Of a DNA stretch of 64,000 bases, positions 44,162-53,989 are shown piece by piece; positions within the stretch are counted from its first letter, which is position 1; every line of letters begins with the position of its first letter. The DNA comes from Marivivens sp. (GTDB lineage: Bacteria; Pseudomonadota; Alphaproteobacteria; Rhodobacterales; Rhodobacteraceae). The notes beneath the pieces are model-generated. The model was not told the origin of the DNA. It made no database searches and saw nothing but the letters and a program-made list of their open reading frames with translations. A program made the translations under genes and the position numbers. Location of the stretch: the NCBI GenBank assembly GCA_024642115.1, contig JAHEBU010000010.1, positions 62,001 to 126,000 on the forward strand. The letters are read 5' to 3'.

Positions 44162-46693
44162 ATGTCCCGTTATGCCCCCGCCGAAATCGAATCCAGATGG
44201 CAGGCCGTCTGGGCCGAGCACGAGACATTCAAGGCCGTCCATTCGGCGAACAAACCCAAGTATTATGTGCTTGAGATGTTCCCGTATCCGTCGGGCCGCA
44301 TCCACATGGGCCATGTGCGCAACTACACAATGGGTGACGTGATCGCCCGCTACAAACTGTCTACTGGCCATGCGGTCCTGCACCCGATGGGCTGGGACGC
44401 CTTCGGGATGCCCGCCGAAAACGCCGCCATGCAATCGGGTGGCCATCCCAAGGACTGGACCTACCAGAACATCGCCGACATGCGCGCCCAGATGAAACCA
44501 CTGGGGCTGTCGATTGACTGGTCCCGCGAATTTGCCACCTGCGACCCCGAATATTACGGCCAGCAGCAGGCCCTGTTTCTGGACATGCTGGAAAAGGGGT
44601 TGGTCTATCGCAAGAACGCCGTCGTCAACTGGGACCCGGTCGATATGACCGTTCTGGCCAATGAACAGGTCATCGACGGCAAGGGCTGGCGGTCCGGCGC
44701 GGACGTGGAACGGCGCGAACTGACTCAGTGGTTCTTCAAGATTTCCGCTCAGTCCGAGGATCTGCTGGAACAGTTGGATTCGCTCGACGACTGGCCCGCC
44801 AAGGTCAAGCTGATGCAGTCCAACTGGATTGGCAAATCGCGCGGGTTGCAATTCGCCTTTGACCGCACCGATGGCGGCCAGATCGAGGTGTACACCACCC
44901 GCCCCGATACTTTGATGGGCGCATCCTTTGTTGGCATCTCGCCCGATCATCCCTTGGCCAAGGAACTCGAGGCCGCAGACCCCAAGGTCGCCGCCTTCTG
45001 CATCGACGCCCGCAAAGGTGGGACGACAGAAGAAGCGATCGAGACGGGGGAAAAGCTGGGCTATGACACCGGGTTGCGGGTCAAACACCCGTTCGATCCC
45101 GCATGGGAACTGCCCGTCTACATCGCCAATTTCATCCTGATGGACTACGGCACCGGGGCGATCTTTGGCTGCCCCGCGCATGACCAGCGCGACTTTGAAT
45201 TCGCGACCAAGTACGGCCTGCCGATCATCCCCGTGTTTACCCCCGAAGGCGAGGCGGAACAGCCGCTGAAAGCCGCCTTTGTCCCGCCCAAGACCGAACC
45301 TGTCCACTATGTCCGGGGTTTTGCCGGGGCGGACGTTCAGACCGGCGAGGCGGCGGTCAATGCCGCCGTCGATCACTGCGAATCCCGTGGCATCGGCCAG
45401 GGCGTCACCAAATTCCGCCTGCGCGACTGGGGCCTGTCGCGGCAACGCTACTGGGGCTGCCCGATCCCGGTGATCCATTGCGACACCTGCGGCGTGGTGC
45501 CCGAGAAGAAAGAAAACCTGCCCGTCGAACTGCCCTACGACGTGACCTTTGACGTGCCCGGCAACCCGCTGGACCGGCACCCGACATGGCGCAACTGCAC
45601 CTGCCCCAAATGCGGGGCCGACGCGCGGCGCGAGACGGACACGATGGACACCTTCGTGGATTCGTCGTGGTATTACGCCCGCTTCACCGCGCCCCACGCC
45701 AAGACGCCCACCGACATGGCCGAGGCAGCCTATTGGATGAACGTAGACCAGTATATCGGCGGCATCGAACACGCGATCCTGCACCTGCTCTATTCCCGCT
45801 TCTTTGCACGGGCGATGCACCAGACCGGGCACCTGTCCTCGACCGCCGTTGAACCCTTTGACGCGCTGTTCACCCAAGGGATGGTGACGCACGAAATCTA
45901 CATGACGCGGGATGCCAATGGGCGGCCCGTCTATCACCTGCCCGAGGACGTAACCGACGGCAAACTGGCCGATGGCATGGCGGTCGAAATCATCCCCTCG
46001 GCCAAGATGTCCAAGTCCAAGAAGAACGTCGTCGATCCGATGAACATCGTGGCGACCTACGGGGCCGATACCGCCCGCTGGTTCGTCCTGTCCGACAGCC
46101 CGCCCGAACGGGACGTGGAATGGACAGCGTCGGGGGCCGATGCTACGGCCAAACATCTGGCCCGCGTTCACCGCATCTGCACTGAAATCACAGACCTGCC
46201 CGATGGCACCGCCAAGGGCGACGACGACCTGCTGCGCGCGATGCACAAGGCCATCCGCGACGTGACGATGGGGGTGGAATCCTTCGGCTTTAACGCGGCC
46301 ATCGCCAAACTCTATGCCTTCACAAATACGCTAGCGAAATCCGAGGCGGGCGGGACGGCGAAAAAGCTGGCGGCGCGGACGCTGGCGCAACTGATGTCGC
46401 CCATGACACCTCATTTGTCCGAAGAACTCTGGTCGCTGCTGGGCGGCTCCGGGTTGGTCGCCACTGCCCGTTGGCCACAGGCGGACGAGGCTATGCTGGT
46501 CGAAACCACCGTGACCCTGCCGATCCAGATCAACGGCAAACGTCGGTCGGAAATCGCCGTGCCAACCGACATGCCCGCATCCGAGGTTGAAAAGCTGGTG
46601 CTGGCGGACGAGGCTGTGATCAGGGCGCTGGACGGGGCCGCCCCGAAAAAGCTGATAGTCGTCCCCGGCAGGATCGTGAACATTGTCGTCTGA
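44162..46693 (+). CDS. leuS: Leucyl-tRNA synthetase
   Basis: An 843-residue class I synthetase charging tRNA-Leu. The HIGH motif appears as [11 protein letters not shown] near residues 41-51, and KMSKS begins at Lys615 ([10 protein letters not shown]). Between them lies the editing insertion ([28 protein letters not shown]), and [13 protein letters not shown] opens the anticodon-binding part. ATG 44162 follows AAGGA. The 3' end overlaps lptE by 11 bases. Confidence 0.97.
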   Translation: MSRYAPAEIESRWQAVWAEHETFKAVHSANKPKYYVLEMFPYPSGRIHMGHVRNYTMGDVIARYKLSTGHAVLHPMGWDAFGMPAENAAMQSGGHPKDWTYQNIADMRAQMKPLGLSIDWSREFATCDPEYYGQQQALFLDMLEKGLVYRKNAVVNWDPVDMTVLANEQVIDGKGWRSGADVERRELTQWFFKISAQSEDLLEQLDSLDDWPAKVKLMQSNWIGKSRGLQFAFDRTDGGQIEVYTTRPDTLMGASFVGISPDHPLAKELEAADPKVAAFCIDARKGGTTEEAIETGEKLGYDTGLRVKHPFDPAWELPVYIANFILMDYGTGAIFGCPAHDQRDFEFATKYGLPIIPVFTPEGEAEQPLKAAFVPPKTEPVHYVRGFAGADVQTGEAAVNAAVDHCESRGIGQGVTKFRLRDWGLSRQRYWGCPIPVIHCDTCGVVPEKKENLPVELPYDVTFDVPGNPLDRHPTWRNCTCPKCGADARRETDTMDTFVDSSWYYARFTAPHAKTPTDMAEAAYWMNVDQYIGGIEHAILHLLYSRFFARAMHQTGHLSSTAVEPFDALFTQGMVTHEIYMTRDANGRPVYHLPEDVTDGKLADGMAVEIIPSAKMSKSKKNVVDPMNIVATYGADTARWFVLSDSPPERDVEWTASGADATAKHLARVHRICTEITDLPDGTAKGDDDLLRAMHKAIRDVTMGVESFGFNAAIAKLYAFTNTLAKSEAGGTAKKLAARTLAQLMSPMTPHLSEELWSLLGGSGLVATARWPQADEAMLVETTVTLPIQINGKRRSEIAVPTDMPASEVEKLVLADEAVIRALDGAAPKKLIVVPGRIVNIVV

Positions 46694-47180
46694 TTTGGCC
46701 CCACTGACCCGTCGCGCCGCCATTCTGGGGCTGCTGGCGCTGGCGGGCTGCGGGTTCACGCCAGTCTATGGGACAGGAGGCGTGGGGGGCAAATTGCGGG
46801 GCGCGGTGCAGATCACGGCCCCGCAAACCGTCGAAGGCTACAGGCTCGCCCACCGGATTGAGGATCGGCTGGGCCGGGCCACCAGCCCCCGCTATGCACT
46901 GACCGTAACGCTGGACATCACCAGCGCGCCTGTCGCCATCGACCGCACCGACACCTCGACCCGGATCAATCTGCCCGGCACAGCCAACTGGACCCTGACC
47001 GATACGGCGGGGGTCAGGCTGGGGACAGGCACGGTGGACACCTTCACCGGCTATTCGACGACCGGCACCACCGTCGCCACCCGAGCGGCCCAGCAGGACG
47101 CCCGCGACAGGCTGGCCACCGCGCTGGCCGATCTGGTCGTCACACGCCTGATGATCCTCGCCCCCGACCTGCCGGAATGA
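46683..47180 (+). CDS. lptE: LPS assembly lipoprotein LptE
   Basis: A 165-residue outer-membrane lipoprotein. [16 protein letters not shown] is the lipobox signal, followed by GFTPVYG, the hallmark start of LptE. It forms the plug of the LptD barrel and helps place lipopolysaccharide on the cell surface. It probably starts at a TTG (46683) inside the end of leuS. Its stop overlaps holA by four bases (ATGA), so leuS, lptE and holA are coupled. Confidence 0.9.
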   Translation: MSSDLAPLTRRAAILGLLALAGCGFTPVYGTGGVGGKLRGAVQITAPQTVEGYRLAHRIEDRLGRATSPRYALTVTLDITSAPVAIDRTDTSTRINLPGTANWTLTDTAGVRLGTGTVDTFTGYSTTGTTVATRAAQQDARDRLATALADLVVTRLMILAPDLPE

Positions 47181-48199
47181 AGCTTAGCCCCCGCGACGCC
47201 CCCGCGTATTTCCGCAAACCCGATCCGGGGCGGACGGGCCTGCTGATCTTTGGCGAGGACACGATGCGCGTGGCCTCCCGTCGGCAAGAGGTTCTTCTGG
47301 CGCTTCTGGGCAAGGAGGCCGAGGCCGAAATGCGGCTGACCCGGATGACCGGGGCCGACCTGCGCAAGGACCCTGCCCTGCTCAACGATGCGATCAAGGC
47401 GCAGGGGTTCTTTCCCGGCCCCCGTGCCGCCTTTGTCGAGGATGCGACCGATGGTCTGGCCCCGGTTCTGGCCGACGCGCTGACCGACTGGAAACCGGGC
47501 GATGCGGTGGTGATCGTGACAGCAGGTCAACTGACCGCCAAATCCGCCCTGCGCAAACTGTTCGAAGGACACCCCAACGTCTATGCGGCCGGGATCTATG
47601 ACGACCCTCCCGGCCGGGACGAGATCGAGGCGGCGCTAAAATCGGCAGGGCTGGCTCAGGTCGGGCGCGACGCGATGGACGCGCTTCTGGCCCTGTCCCG
47701 ACAGATCGACCCCGGCGATTTCAGGCAGACGGTGGAAAAACTGGGGCTGTATAAACGCGGCGATGCGACCGACCTGACGCCCGAGGACATCGCCGCCTGC
47801 GCCCCGCAATCGACCGAGGCTGATCTGAACGACATCCTCGCCATCGTCGCCGAAGGGCGCACGGGCGAAATCGGACCCATGCTGATCCGGCTTTATGCGC
47901 AGGGTGTCGAACCTGTGCGGCTGTGTATCGCCGCGACCCAACATTTCCGCGCGCTGCACGGGGCGTCCTGCGATCCGGGGGGACCCGGGTCGGGTGTAGC
48001 GCGGTTGCGGCCGCCGGTGTTCGGACCCCGGCGCGACGCCATCGTCCGGCAGGCCACGACATGGGGGCGGGACAGACTTGAATCCGCTTTGTCTTTGCTG
48101 ACGGAAACCGACCTGTCGCTCAGGTCATCTGCCAAGGCCCCGCCGCGGGCGCTGGTCGAACGGGCCTTGATCCGGCTTGCCATCATGGGGCGACGTTAG
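47177..48199 (+). CDS. holA: DNA polymerase III subunit delta
   Basis: A 340-residue clamp-loader subunit that opens the beta sliding clamp. Family marks are LLIFGEDTMRVASRRQEVL near the N-terminus, DAVVIVTAGQLTAKSALRKLFE in the AAA-like domain, LGLYKRGDATDLTPEDIAAC, and the C-terminal collar helices (IGPMLIRLYAQGVEPVRLCIAATQHFRALH). Length is normal. It is the last gene before a bidirectional hairpin at 48209-48234. Confidence 0.92.
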   Translation: MKLSPRDAPAYFRKPDPGRTGLLIFGEDTMRVASRRQEVLLALLGKEAEAEMRLTRMTGADLRKDPALLNDAIKAQGFFPGPRAAFVEDATDGLAPVLADALTDWKPGDAVVIVTAGQLTAKSALRKLFEGHPNVYAAGIYDDPPGRDEIEAALKSAGLAQVGRDAMDALLALSRQIDPGDFRQTVEKLGLYKRGDATDLTPEDIAACAPQSTEADLNDILAIVAEGRTGEIGPMLIRLYAQGVEPVRLCIAATQHFRALHGASCDPGGPGSGVARLRPPVFGPRRDAIVRQATTWGRDRLESALSLLTETDLSLRSSAKAPPRALVERALIRLAIMGRR

Positions 48200-48200
48200 C

Positions 48201-48234
48201 CCAAAGAAAAAGGCGGCCCAAATGGACCGCCTTT
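48201..48234. terminator. Bidirectional hairpin between holA and the small membrane protein
   Basis: Stem AAAGGCGG/CCGCCTTT (48209-48216 with 48227-48234). On the minus strand it is followed by TTCTTTGGGC after the stem T residues, so it is best as a terminator for the gene ending at 48258. On the plus strand it is weaker, but it lies just after the holA stop. Confidence 0.75.
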
Positions 48235-48257
48235 CAAAACCCGTTAGGGAAATTGGA

Positions 48258-48476
48258 TCAGGAACCGCCTTTGGACGACAGCGCAACTGCTGCCAGAATC
48301 CCAGCGATGACATAAATCACCGGGCCACCGCTGCTGATCGAGCTCGACACAGGCGGGGTGTCCATCGGCATCTGAGGCGGCGGAGCGATGATTTCGTTGG
48401 CAAGGCCACCTGCGTTGACCACGCCTGCGGACATGCTGATGACCGAGACGGCCAGCAAAGTTTTAAGAACGCGCAT
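48258..48476 (-). CDS. Small exported membrane protein beside yjbF
   Basis: A 72-residue protein. It has a signal peptide (LKTLLAVSVISMSAGVVNAGG), a Pro/Met/Ser-rich middle (APPPQMPMDTPPVSSSISS) and a C-terminal hydrophobic helix (VIYVIAGILAAVAL) ending KGGS. ATG 48476 has GGGAG upstream. It lies 118 bases downstream of the YjbF-like gene on the same strand and takes the place of the small YjbE protein of E. coli, though it does not resemble it in sequence. Function unknown. Confidence 0.7.
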   Translation of the reverse strand: MRVLKTLLAVSVISMSAGVVNAGGLANEIIAPPPQMPMDTPPVSSSISSGGPVIYVIAGILAAVALSSKGGS

Positions 48477-48594
48477 GATAACTCCCAATACATATATCAA
48501 CCACAACGATACTTCGACACCCTGAAAAACTCAAGGCGTTGTCGGCCCATACAAAGATTTTTCTGAATTTAGTGCAGGGACACAACGCGCGGCG

Positions 48595-49248
48595 CTACAG
48601 GATCCAGATTTGCAGGTAACCCACCGAAGGAGATACGAATTGTGTCGAACTCACGGCCTTGCCAGCTTGGTCGACCCAATAGCTGTTGATAAAGCCGAAA
48701 TCGTCGCCGACGCAGGTTTCCTCGATATGACGCAGGGTATAGCTGCGTTCGACGATCCGTATGGTTTCCATGCCTTTGTCGGCCCGCTGGCAGGAAAACG
48801 CGGGGCGGGTAATGCGGTCGGTGCCGGTCAGATAATCATGGATGCGACGGCCAGACCCGGCAACACCCGCCGCAATGGGCTGTCCGTCGACCGCCATCAG
48901 ATCCTCGCCCAGTCCGCGCGTGGCAATCAAAAGACCATTGCGCAAGGTAAGTCCAATACCGTCGTTCGTGATCCAGGTCGTCTTGCCCGCATTCTGGCCA
49001 GCAAGGGTCATCGTGGCGCTGGCATTCCGGTTGGGCACGGTCACGAGAATCAACGGCGTCGGGCTGGCCTCGATCGCGGCGCGGGTCAGCGCCTGCTGCG
49101 GTGTGGGCGCCGGAGCGTCGCCCGTGACCGTCGCGGCCACCCGCCCGAACAGGCTGGCCCCGATCGTCCCGGTATTCGTCGCATTTCCGCATCCCGACAG
49201 GGTCAGCGCGGCCAGCGCGGCGGCAAGGTATGGTGCAGTCACCTTCAT
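48595..49248 (-). CDS. YjbF/GfcB family lipoprotein
   Basis: A 217-residue lipoprotein. The signal ends in a lipobox (LTLSGC). The mature protein fits YjbF/GfcB: TRAAIEASPTPLILVTVPNRNASATM, TWITNDGIGLTLRNGLLIATRGLGEDLMAVD and a late SYTLRHIEETCVGDDFGFINSYWVD. In E. coli yjbEFGH and gfcABCDE take part in exopolysaccharide or capsule output. Its ATG overlaps the YjbH stop by four bases. No yjbG-like gene is present. Confidence 0.85.
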   Translation of the reverse strand: MKVTAPYLAAALAALTLSGCGNATNTGTIGASLFGRVAATVTGDAPAPTPQQALTRAAIEASPTPLILVTVPNRNASATMTLAGQNAGKTTWITNDGIGLTLRNGLLIATRGLGEDLMAVDGQPIAAGVAGSGRRIHDYLTGTDRITRPAFSCQRADKGMETIRIVERSYTLRHIEETCVGDDFGFINSYWVDQAGKAVSSTQFVSPSVGYLQIWIL

Positions 49249-51428
49249 CTCCAGAACCGCCCCCAGCCGTTGTTCAGATCGCCGTCCTGTCCGCTACGCA
49301 CCACCTCGTACAGCCGCCCGTCCACGTTCAGCTGCGCCCCGCCATCCCGGCTGAGCGAGGTGAGGGTGGACGAGGCCAGCTGTGTCGACGGTTGCCCCAG
49401 CGCCCAGTCCAGCGGAATGGTCAGGCGGATGCCCTTGTCAAACGACCCTTCGCCGAAATCCTCGAACGACACGTCGGTCAGGGTGAAATAGCCGCCCACC
49501 CGCCATCCGTTGGTAAATTCGCGGTCCAGCGTAAAGGTGGCGCCCCAATCACCCGCCAGATACCGGCCCACATCCACCTGCCCGTGGAACCCGTTGCCAA
49601 AGGCATAGTAGGCCGACACACGACCCGTCACGACGTTATAGCTGTCATAGGGGAAATAGGGCGCGCCGCCGGGGTCCTTGTAGGACGTACCGTCAGTCAA
49701 CAGGGCAAAGGGATTGGCCGGATCGCGCTGCGCCACATAGTTCAGTTCAGCCCCAAACGCGAGCCGCTGATTGACCGGTTTCCACAGGACCTCGGTGGAC
49801 AGGCCGGCATACATTCGCTCCAGATAGCCCACGGTGGCACGGGTATAGATGTTCCGCGCCGGATGCCCATACCAGGCCAGCGTCAGATAATCGAGCGATG
49901 GGTCCCCTTCGGCCGAATAGACCCCGACGTTGCGACGCACCGGGGGCAGGGTTGACGGACTGATCGACCCGACCTCGTCATTGTTGCCAAAGGCGCGTTT
50001 GCGGATTGCCCCGGACAGGAACAGGTTCGGCCTGAGTTCGTAGCGGGCGGCCAACTCCAGCCCGACATCGCCCCGCAGCGGCGCATTGCCGTCGAACAGG
50101 CTTAGCGCGACATAAGGCGACAGGCTCCAGGTCAGCGCCTTGTGGTCCGTGTCTACGGTCGACAAACCGGCGTTGCCTGGGGCAGCGGCGGCAACGGTCG
50201 CCCGACCATAGGACAATGCGGCGGCATCCGGTTCATTCTCCAGCGCCTCCAGATCAGAGCGTCGCAGCGTCACCGAGGACACAGGCACGCCGTTCTGCAT
50301 CGGTTCGAGAACAAACGTTTCGATCGACGGTGGCAGGGCGGCGGTCAGGATGCGGGCAATCCGGCCCATCGCCTGCGCCTGCGCGCGGTAACGGTCGTTG
50401 GCATAGCGCAGGCGGATCGTCCGGTCTGTCACCTCGGCCGATATCAGGCGCTGCCCTTCAACGGCCAGCGCCTGACCCAGCACTTGGGTCAGGGTCGCGT
50501 CGGGCAGGGCGGTCCGGTCCCAGGTGGCCGCCGCCCGCGCATCCGCGCCCCGCACGGACACCGGCACCGGCGATTGTTCCAACCCGCCATAGGACGGCCG
50601 TTCCTTTGGGTTCAGATCGACAGTGACATTCAGACCCAACTGGGTGCCGTACAGATAGCTCAGGCCGATTTCATAGCCCGGACGGGGGCGATAGCTGACC
50701 CCGAAATTCAGGGGCGACGCATGATTGAACACGCCAACCGTCGTTTCGCGCGCATAGGCATCGGACGAATATTCCATCTTGAACGTCAGGTTGTCCCGCG
50801 CCCGCCATTCGACCCCGCCGAACAGGGCCGCATCCCCCCGAAAGAACTGGCCGGACAGGATCGTGCCGCCTGTTATGATGGAATCGTCGGGCCGGGTTTC
50901 AAAGGCGGCGTCGATCACGCCCAGCGGGTTCTTGAACCCGTTATAGGACCCCAGTCGGCCCCATCCGATCCCGGCGGTGACAGTGAAATCCTCGGCCACG
51001 GTCTTGGATGCCACCAGATATTCGGCACTATACCGGCCCGTCCCGATAAAATCCTGAAGCCCGACCGCAACGGCGGGCATATAGCGGCCTTCGTCCACAA
51101 ACCGATAGCGCAGGTCGAAACTGCGGTCGAAATAATCCGGGGTGCCCGGCCCGCTATACTCCTTGAATCCCGAATAGCGGAATGTGCCAGACAGGCGCGG
51201 CGTCACCTGAAAGGTGAGCGAGCTGCGGAACTGCTGTTCAAACCCGCCGATGGTAAAGGCCAGCTCGGCATCCGGCGCGCTTTGGGCGGTGGGCATGTCG
51301 ATCAGGCCGGGGGTCCCATACAGGGTGTACGTCGGGCGGACATCGTCGGCGCGGGCAAACCCCGCCACACAGACCAAAGGCAATATCGCAAACGCGACCC
51401 GCGCCACCGACTTGTGCCTCACCCTCAT
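49245..51428 (-). CDS. YjbH/GfcD-like outer-membrane protein
   Basis: A 727-residue protein. The signal peptide is RHKSVARVAFAILPLVCVAGFARADD. The first half has a YjbH-like porin repeat (TLYGTPGLIDMPTAQSAPDAELAFTIGG, RLSGTFRYSG, DRSFDLRYRF); the second half again reads like beta strands (VYSAEGDPSLDYLTLAWYG, GWRVGGYFTLTDVSFEDFGEGSFDKG). It is probably a barrel for polysaccharide export. ATG 51428 has GGAG upstream. It is divergent from UDP-glucose dehydrogenase, whose product would supply glucuronate. Confidence 0.88.
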   Translation of the reverse strand: MRVRHKSVARVAFAILPLVCVAGFARADDVRPTYTLYGTPGLIDMPTAQSAPDAELAFTIGGFEQQFRSSLTFQVTPRLSGTFRYSGFKEYSGPGTPDYFDRSFDLRYRFVDEGRYMPAVAVGLQDFIGTGRYSAEYLVASKTVAEDFTVTAGIGWGRLGSYNGFKNPLGVIDAAFETRPDDSIITGGTILSGQFFRGDAALFGGVEWRARDNLTFKMEYSSDAYARETTVGVFNHASPLNFGVSYRPRPGYEIGLSYLYGTQLGLNVTVDLNPKERPSYGGLEQSPVPVSVRGADARAAATWDRTALPDATLTQVLGQALAVEGQRLISAEVTDRTIRLRYANDRYRAQAQAMGRIARILTAALPPSIETFVLEPMQNGVPVSSVTLRRSDLEALENEPDAAALSYGRATVAAAAPGNAGLSTVDTDHKALTWSLSPYVALSLFDGNAPLRGDVGLELAARYELRPNLFLSGAIRKRAFGNNDEVGSISPSTLPPVRRNVGVYSAEGDPSLDYLTLAWYGHPARNIYTRATVGYLERMYAGLSTEVLWKPVNQRLAFGAELNYVAQRDPANPFALLTDGTSYKDPGGAPYFPYDSYNVVTGRVSAYYAFGNGFHGQVDVGRYLAGDWGATFTLDREFTNGWRVGGYFTLTDVSFEDFGEGSFDKGIRLTIPLDWALGQPSTQLASSTLTSLSRDGGAQLNVDGRLYEVVRSGQDGDLNNGWGRFWR

Positions 51429-51631
51429 GTCGCTACTCCCAAACTCCTGTCTGACCCTATCCGCAACAGGACCCCGGTTGAAAGGCATGAACGCGCTCTT
51501 GGCCGACCTTTGCCACCGGACCGCGACGCCACAGTCACAACCAGCCCGGCACGTCAGGGGCAAGCTGTCGTTGACAGCCGCCCCCCCAACCCTGCATCAC
51601 CCCCACAACCCACTTCGCAGAAAGTCCCCAC

Positions 51632-52951
51632 ATGCGCATTGCTGTCATCGGAACCGGGTATGTCGGCCTAGTCTCCGGCGTTTGTTTTTCTGATTTTGGT
51701 CACGACGTGATCTGCGTGGACAAGGACCCGCACAAGATCGAGCGTCTGGAAAAGGGCGAAGTGCCCATCTACGAGCCCGGCCTTGACGAATTGATGGCCA
51801 AGAATGTCGAGGCAGGTCGCCTGCGCTTTACGCTTGATCTTGCGACAGCGATCGAGGGGGCCGAGGCGGTGTTTATCGCCGTGGGAACCCCCACCCGGCG
51901 CGGCGATGGGCACGCCGACCTGACCTATGTCATGGCCGCCGCCGAAGAGATCGCCAAGGTCGCCAAGGATTACATCGTCGTCGTCACCAAATCGACCGTG
52001 CCAGTTGGGACCAACCGCAAGATCAAGCAGGTCATGCACAAGGCAAACCCCGACCTTGACTTTGACGTGGCCTCCAACCCCGAATTCCTTCGCGAAGGGG
52101 CCGCCATCGACGATTTCATGCGCCCCGACCGGGTGGTTGTGGGGGTCCAGACCGAACGGGCCGCGGACGTGATGAACGCCATCTACCGCCCGCTGTTCCT
52201 GCGCGATTTCCCGGTCGTCGTCACCGATCTGGAATCCGCCGAAATGATCAAATACGCCGCCAACGCGTTTCTGGCGATCAAGATCACCTTCATCAACGAA
52301 ATCGCGGCGCTCTGCGAACGGACCGGAGCCGACGTGAAAGAGGTGGCCAAGGGCATCGGCCTTGACGGGCGCATCGGCAACAAATTCCTGCATGCCGGCC
52401 CCGGCTATGGCGGGTCCTGTTTCCCCAAGGATACCAAGGCACTGGCCCGCATCGGTCAGGAAAACGCCGTGCCCATGCAGATCACCGAAACCGTCATCAA
52501 GGTGAACGAAGAGATCAAGCGCCGGATGATCGACAAGCTGCTTGACCTGTGCGGCGGGACCTTCAACGGCAAGACGATTGCGGTGCTTGGCGTCACCTTC
52601 AAACCCAACACCGACGACATGCGCGACGCGCCCAGCCTCACCATCATCCCCGCACTGGTGGGGGGCGGGGCCAAGGTCCGCGTGACCGACCCGCAGGGTC
52701 GGCACGAGGGCGAGTCGTTGTTGCCCGGCGTCACATGGGTCGATGACGCCTACAAGGCCGCGCGCAACGCCGACCTTGTGGTCCTGCTCACCGAATGGAA
52801 CGAATTCCGCGCGCTCGACCTCAAACGGATGGCCAAGCACATGACGACCCCGCACATGGCCGACCTGCGCAACGTCTATTCGACCAAGGACGCCAAACGC
52901 GCCGGGTTCAGCGCCTATGTGTCCATCGGTCGCCCTGACATGACCGCCTGA
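51632..52951 (+). CDS. UDP-glucose 6-dehydrogenase
   Basis: A 439-residue enzyme that oxidises UDP-glucose to UDP-glucuronate with two NAD. The N-terminal Rossmann motif is IAVIGTGYVGLVSG, and the catalytic Cys263 is in GGSCFPKDTKAL; the C-terminal UDP domain starts at IAVLGVTFKPNTDDMRDAPS. It is followed 28 bases on by a UDP-glucuronate epimerase gene, a normal pair in capsule and exopolysaccharide clusters. It is divergent from yjbH across 203 bp. Confidence 0.95.
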   Translation: MRIAVIGTGYVGLVSGVCFSDFGHDVICVDKDPHKIERLEKGEVPIYEPGLDELMAKNVEAGRLRFTLDLATAIEGAEAVFIAVGTPTRRGDGHADLTYVMAAAEEIAKVAKDYIVVVTKSTVPVGTNRKIKQVMHKANPDLDFDVASNPEFLREGAAIDDFMRPDRVVVGVQTERAADVMNAIYRPLFLRDFPVVVTDLESAEMIKYAANAFLAIKITFINEIAALCERTGADVKEVAKGIGLDGRIGNKFLHAGPGYGGSCFPKDTKALARIGQENAVPMQITETVIKVNEEIKRRMIDKLLDLCGGTFNGKTIAVLGVTFKPNTDDMRDAPSLTIIPALVGGGAKVRVTDPQGRHEGESLLPGVTWVDDAYKAARNADLVVLLTEWNEFRALDLKRMAKHMTTPHMADLRNVYSTKDAKRAGFSAYVSIGRPDMTA

Positions 52952-52979
52952 CATCCCGCCGCCATAACAAGAGGTTCAG

Positions 52980-53978
52980 ATGCCCAAGGCACTCGTCACC
53001 GGCTCGGCCGGGTTCATCGGCTACCACCTGTGCCGCAGGCTTTTGGCCGACGGGTTCGAGGTAATCGGTCTGGATGCCATGACCGACTATTACGATGTCC
53101 GGCTCAAGGAACGGCGAGAGGCGGCATTGTTGCAATCCCCCGCCTTCCGCGCCGTGCACGACCGGGTCGAAACCGACGGTGCTCTGACCCAACTGACCGC
53201 TACCGAAAAGCCTGACGTGATCGTCCACCTCGCCGCCCAGGCCGGGGTGCGCTATTCCATCGACAATCCCCGGTCCTATCTCGACGCCAACATCATCGGC
53301 ACCTTCAACCTGCTCGAGGCGGTACGGGCCACCCCCAGCACGCACCTGCTGATGGCTTCGACCAGCTCGGTCTACGGGGCCAACACCAAAATGCCCTATG
53401 CCGAGGGCGACAAGGCCGACACCCAGATGTCCTTCTACGCCGCCACCAAAAAGGCGACCGAGGCGATGGGCCATTCCTATGCCCACCTCTACGGCATCCC
53501 CATCACCATGTTCCGGTTCTTTACGGTCTATGGCCCGTGGGGGCGGCCCGACATGGCGCTGTTCAAATTCACCAAGGCGATCCTGAATGGCGACCCCATT
53601 GACGTCTACAACCACGGCGATATGCGACGCGACTTTACCTATGTCGATGATCTGGTTCACGGCATCCGCCTGTTGGTCGACGCGGTGCCGGGGTCTGACC
53701 CGGTGGCAGGCGACAGCCTGTCCCCCGTTGCCCCCTACCGGGTGGTGAATATCGGCAATGGCGAGCCCGTGCAGCTTTTGGCTTTTATCGAAGCGATCGA
53801 AGCGGCCACCGGCAAACCGGCGATCAAGAACCTGATGGACATGCAACCCGGCGACGTTCCCGCCACATGGGCCGATGGCACTCTGCTGCAAACCCTGACA
53901 GGGTATGCCCCCCGGACGTCCGTTCAGGATGGTGTCAACGCTTTCGTCGCGTGGTATCGCGACTTCTATCAGGTCTAA
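52980..53978 (+). CDS. NAD-dependent epimerase, probable UDP-glucuronate 4-epimerase
   Basis: A 332-residue extended short-chain dehydrogenase. NAD binding is at VTGSAGFIGYHLCRRL; the catalytic Tyr153 and Lys157 are in SFYAATKKATE; QAGVRYSIDNPRSYLDANIIGT and FRFFTVYGPWGRPDMA are typical of UDP-glucuronate 4-epimerases (CapI/LpsL type), which make UDP-galacturonate. It is probably in an operon with UDP-glucose dehydrogenase. ATG 52980. Confidence 0.92.
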   Translation: MPKALVTGSAGFIGYHLCRRLLADGFEVIGLDAMTDYYDVRLKERREAALLQSPAFRAVHDRVETDGALTQLTATEKPDVIVHLAAQAGVRYSIDNPRSYLDANIIGTFNLLEAVRATPSTHLLMASTSSVYGANTKMPYAEGDKADTQMSFYAATKKATEAMGHSYAHLYGIPITMFRFFTVYGPWGRPDMALFKFTKAILNGDPIDVYNHGDMRRDFTYVDDLVHGIRLLVDAVPGSDPVAGDSLSPVAPYRVVNIGNGEPVQLLAFIEAIEAATGKPAIKNLMDMQPGDVPATWADGTLLQTLTGYAPRTSVQDGVNAFVAWYRDFYQV

Positions 53979-53989
53979 GGAACACGAGC

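Noticed and set aside
43619-46246. An open minus-strand frame of 875 codons opposite leuS
   Set aside because: It is antisense to a secure leuS frame, lacks recognisable domains, and long antisense frames are expected in high-GC codon-biased DNA.
51571-51600. TTGACA upstream of UDP-glucose dehydrogenase as a promoter
   Set aside because: No convincing -10 hexamer at 16-18 bp spacing (GCATCA only).
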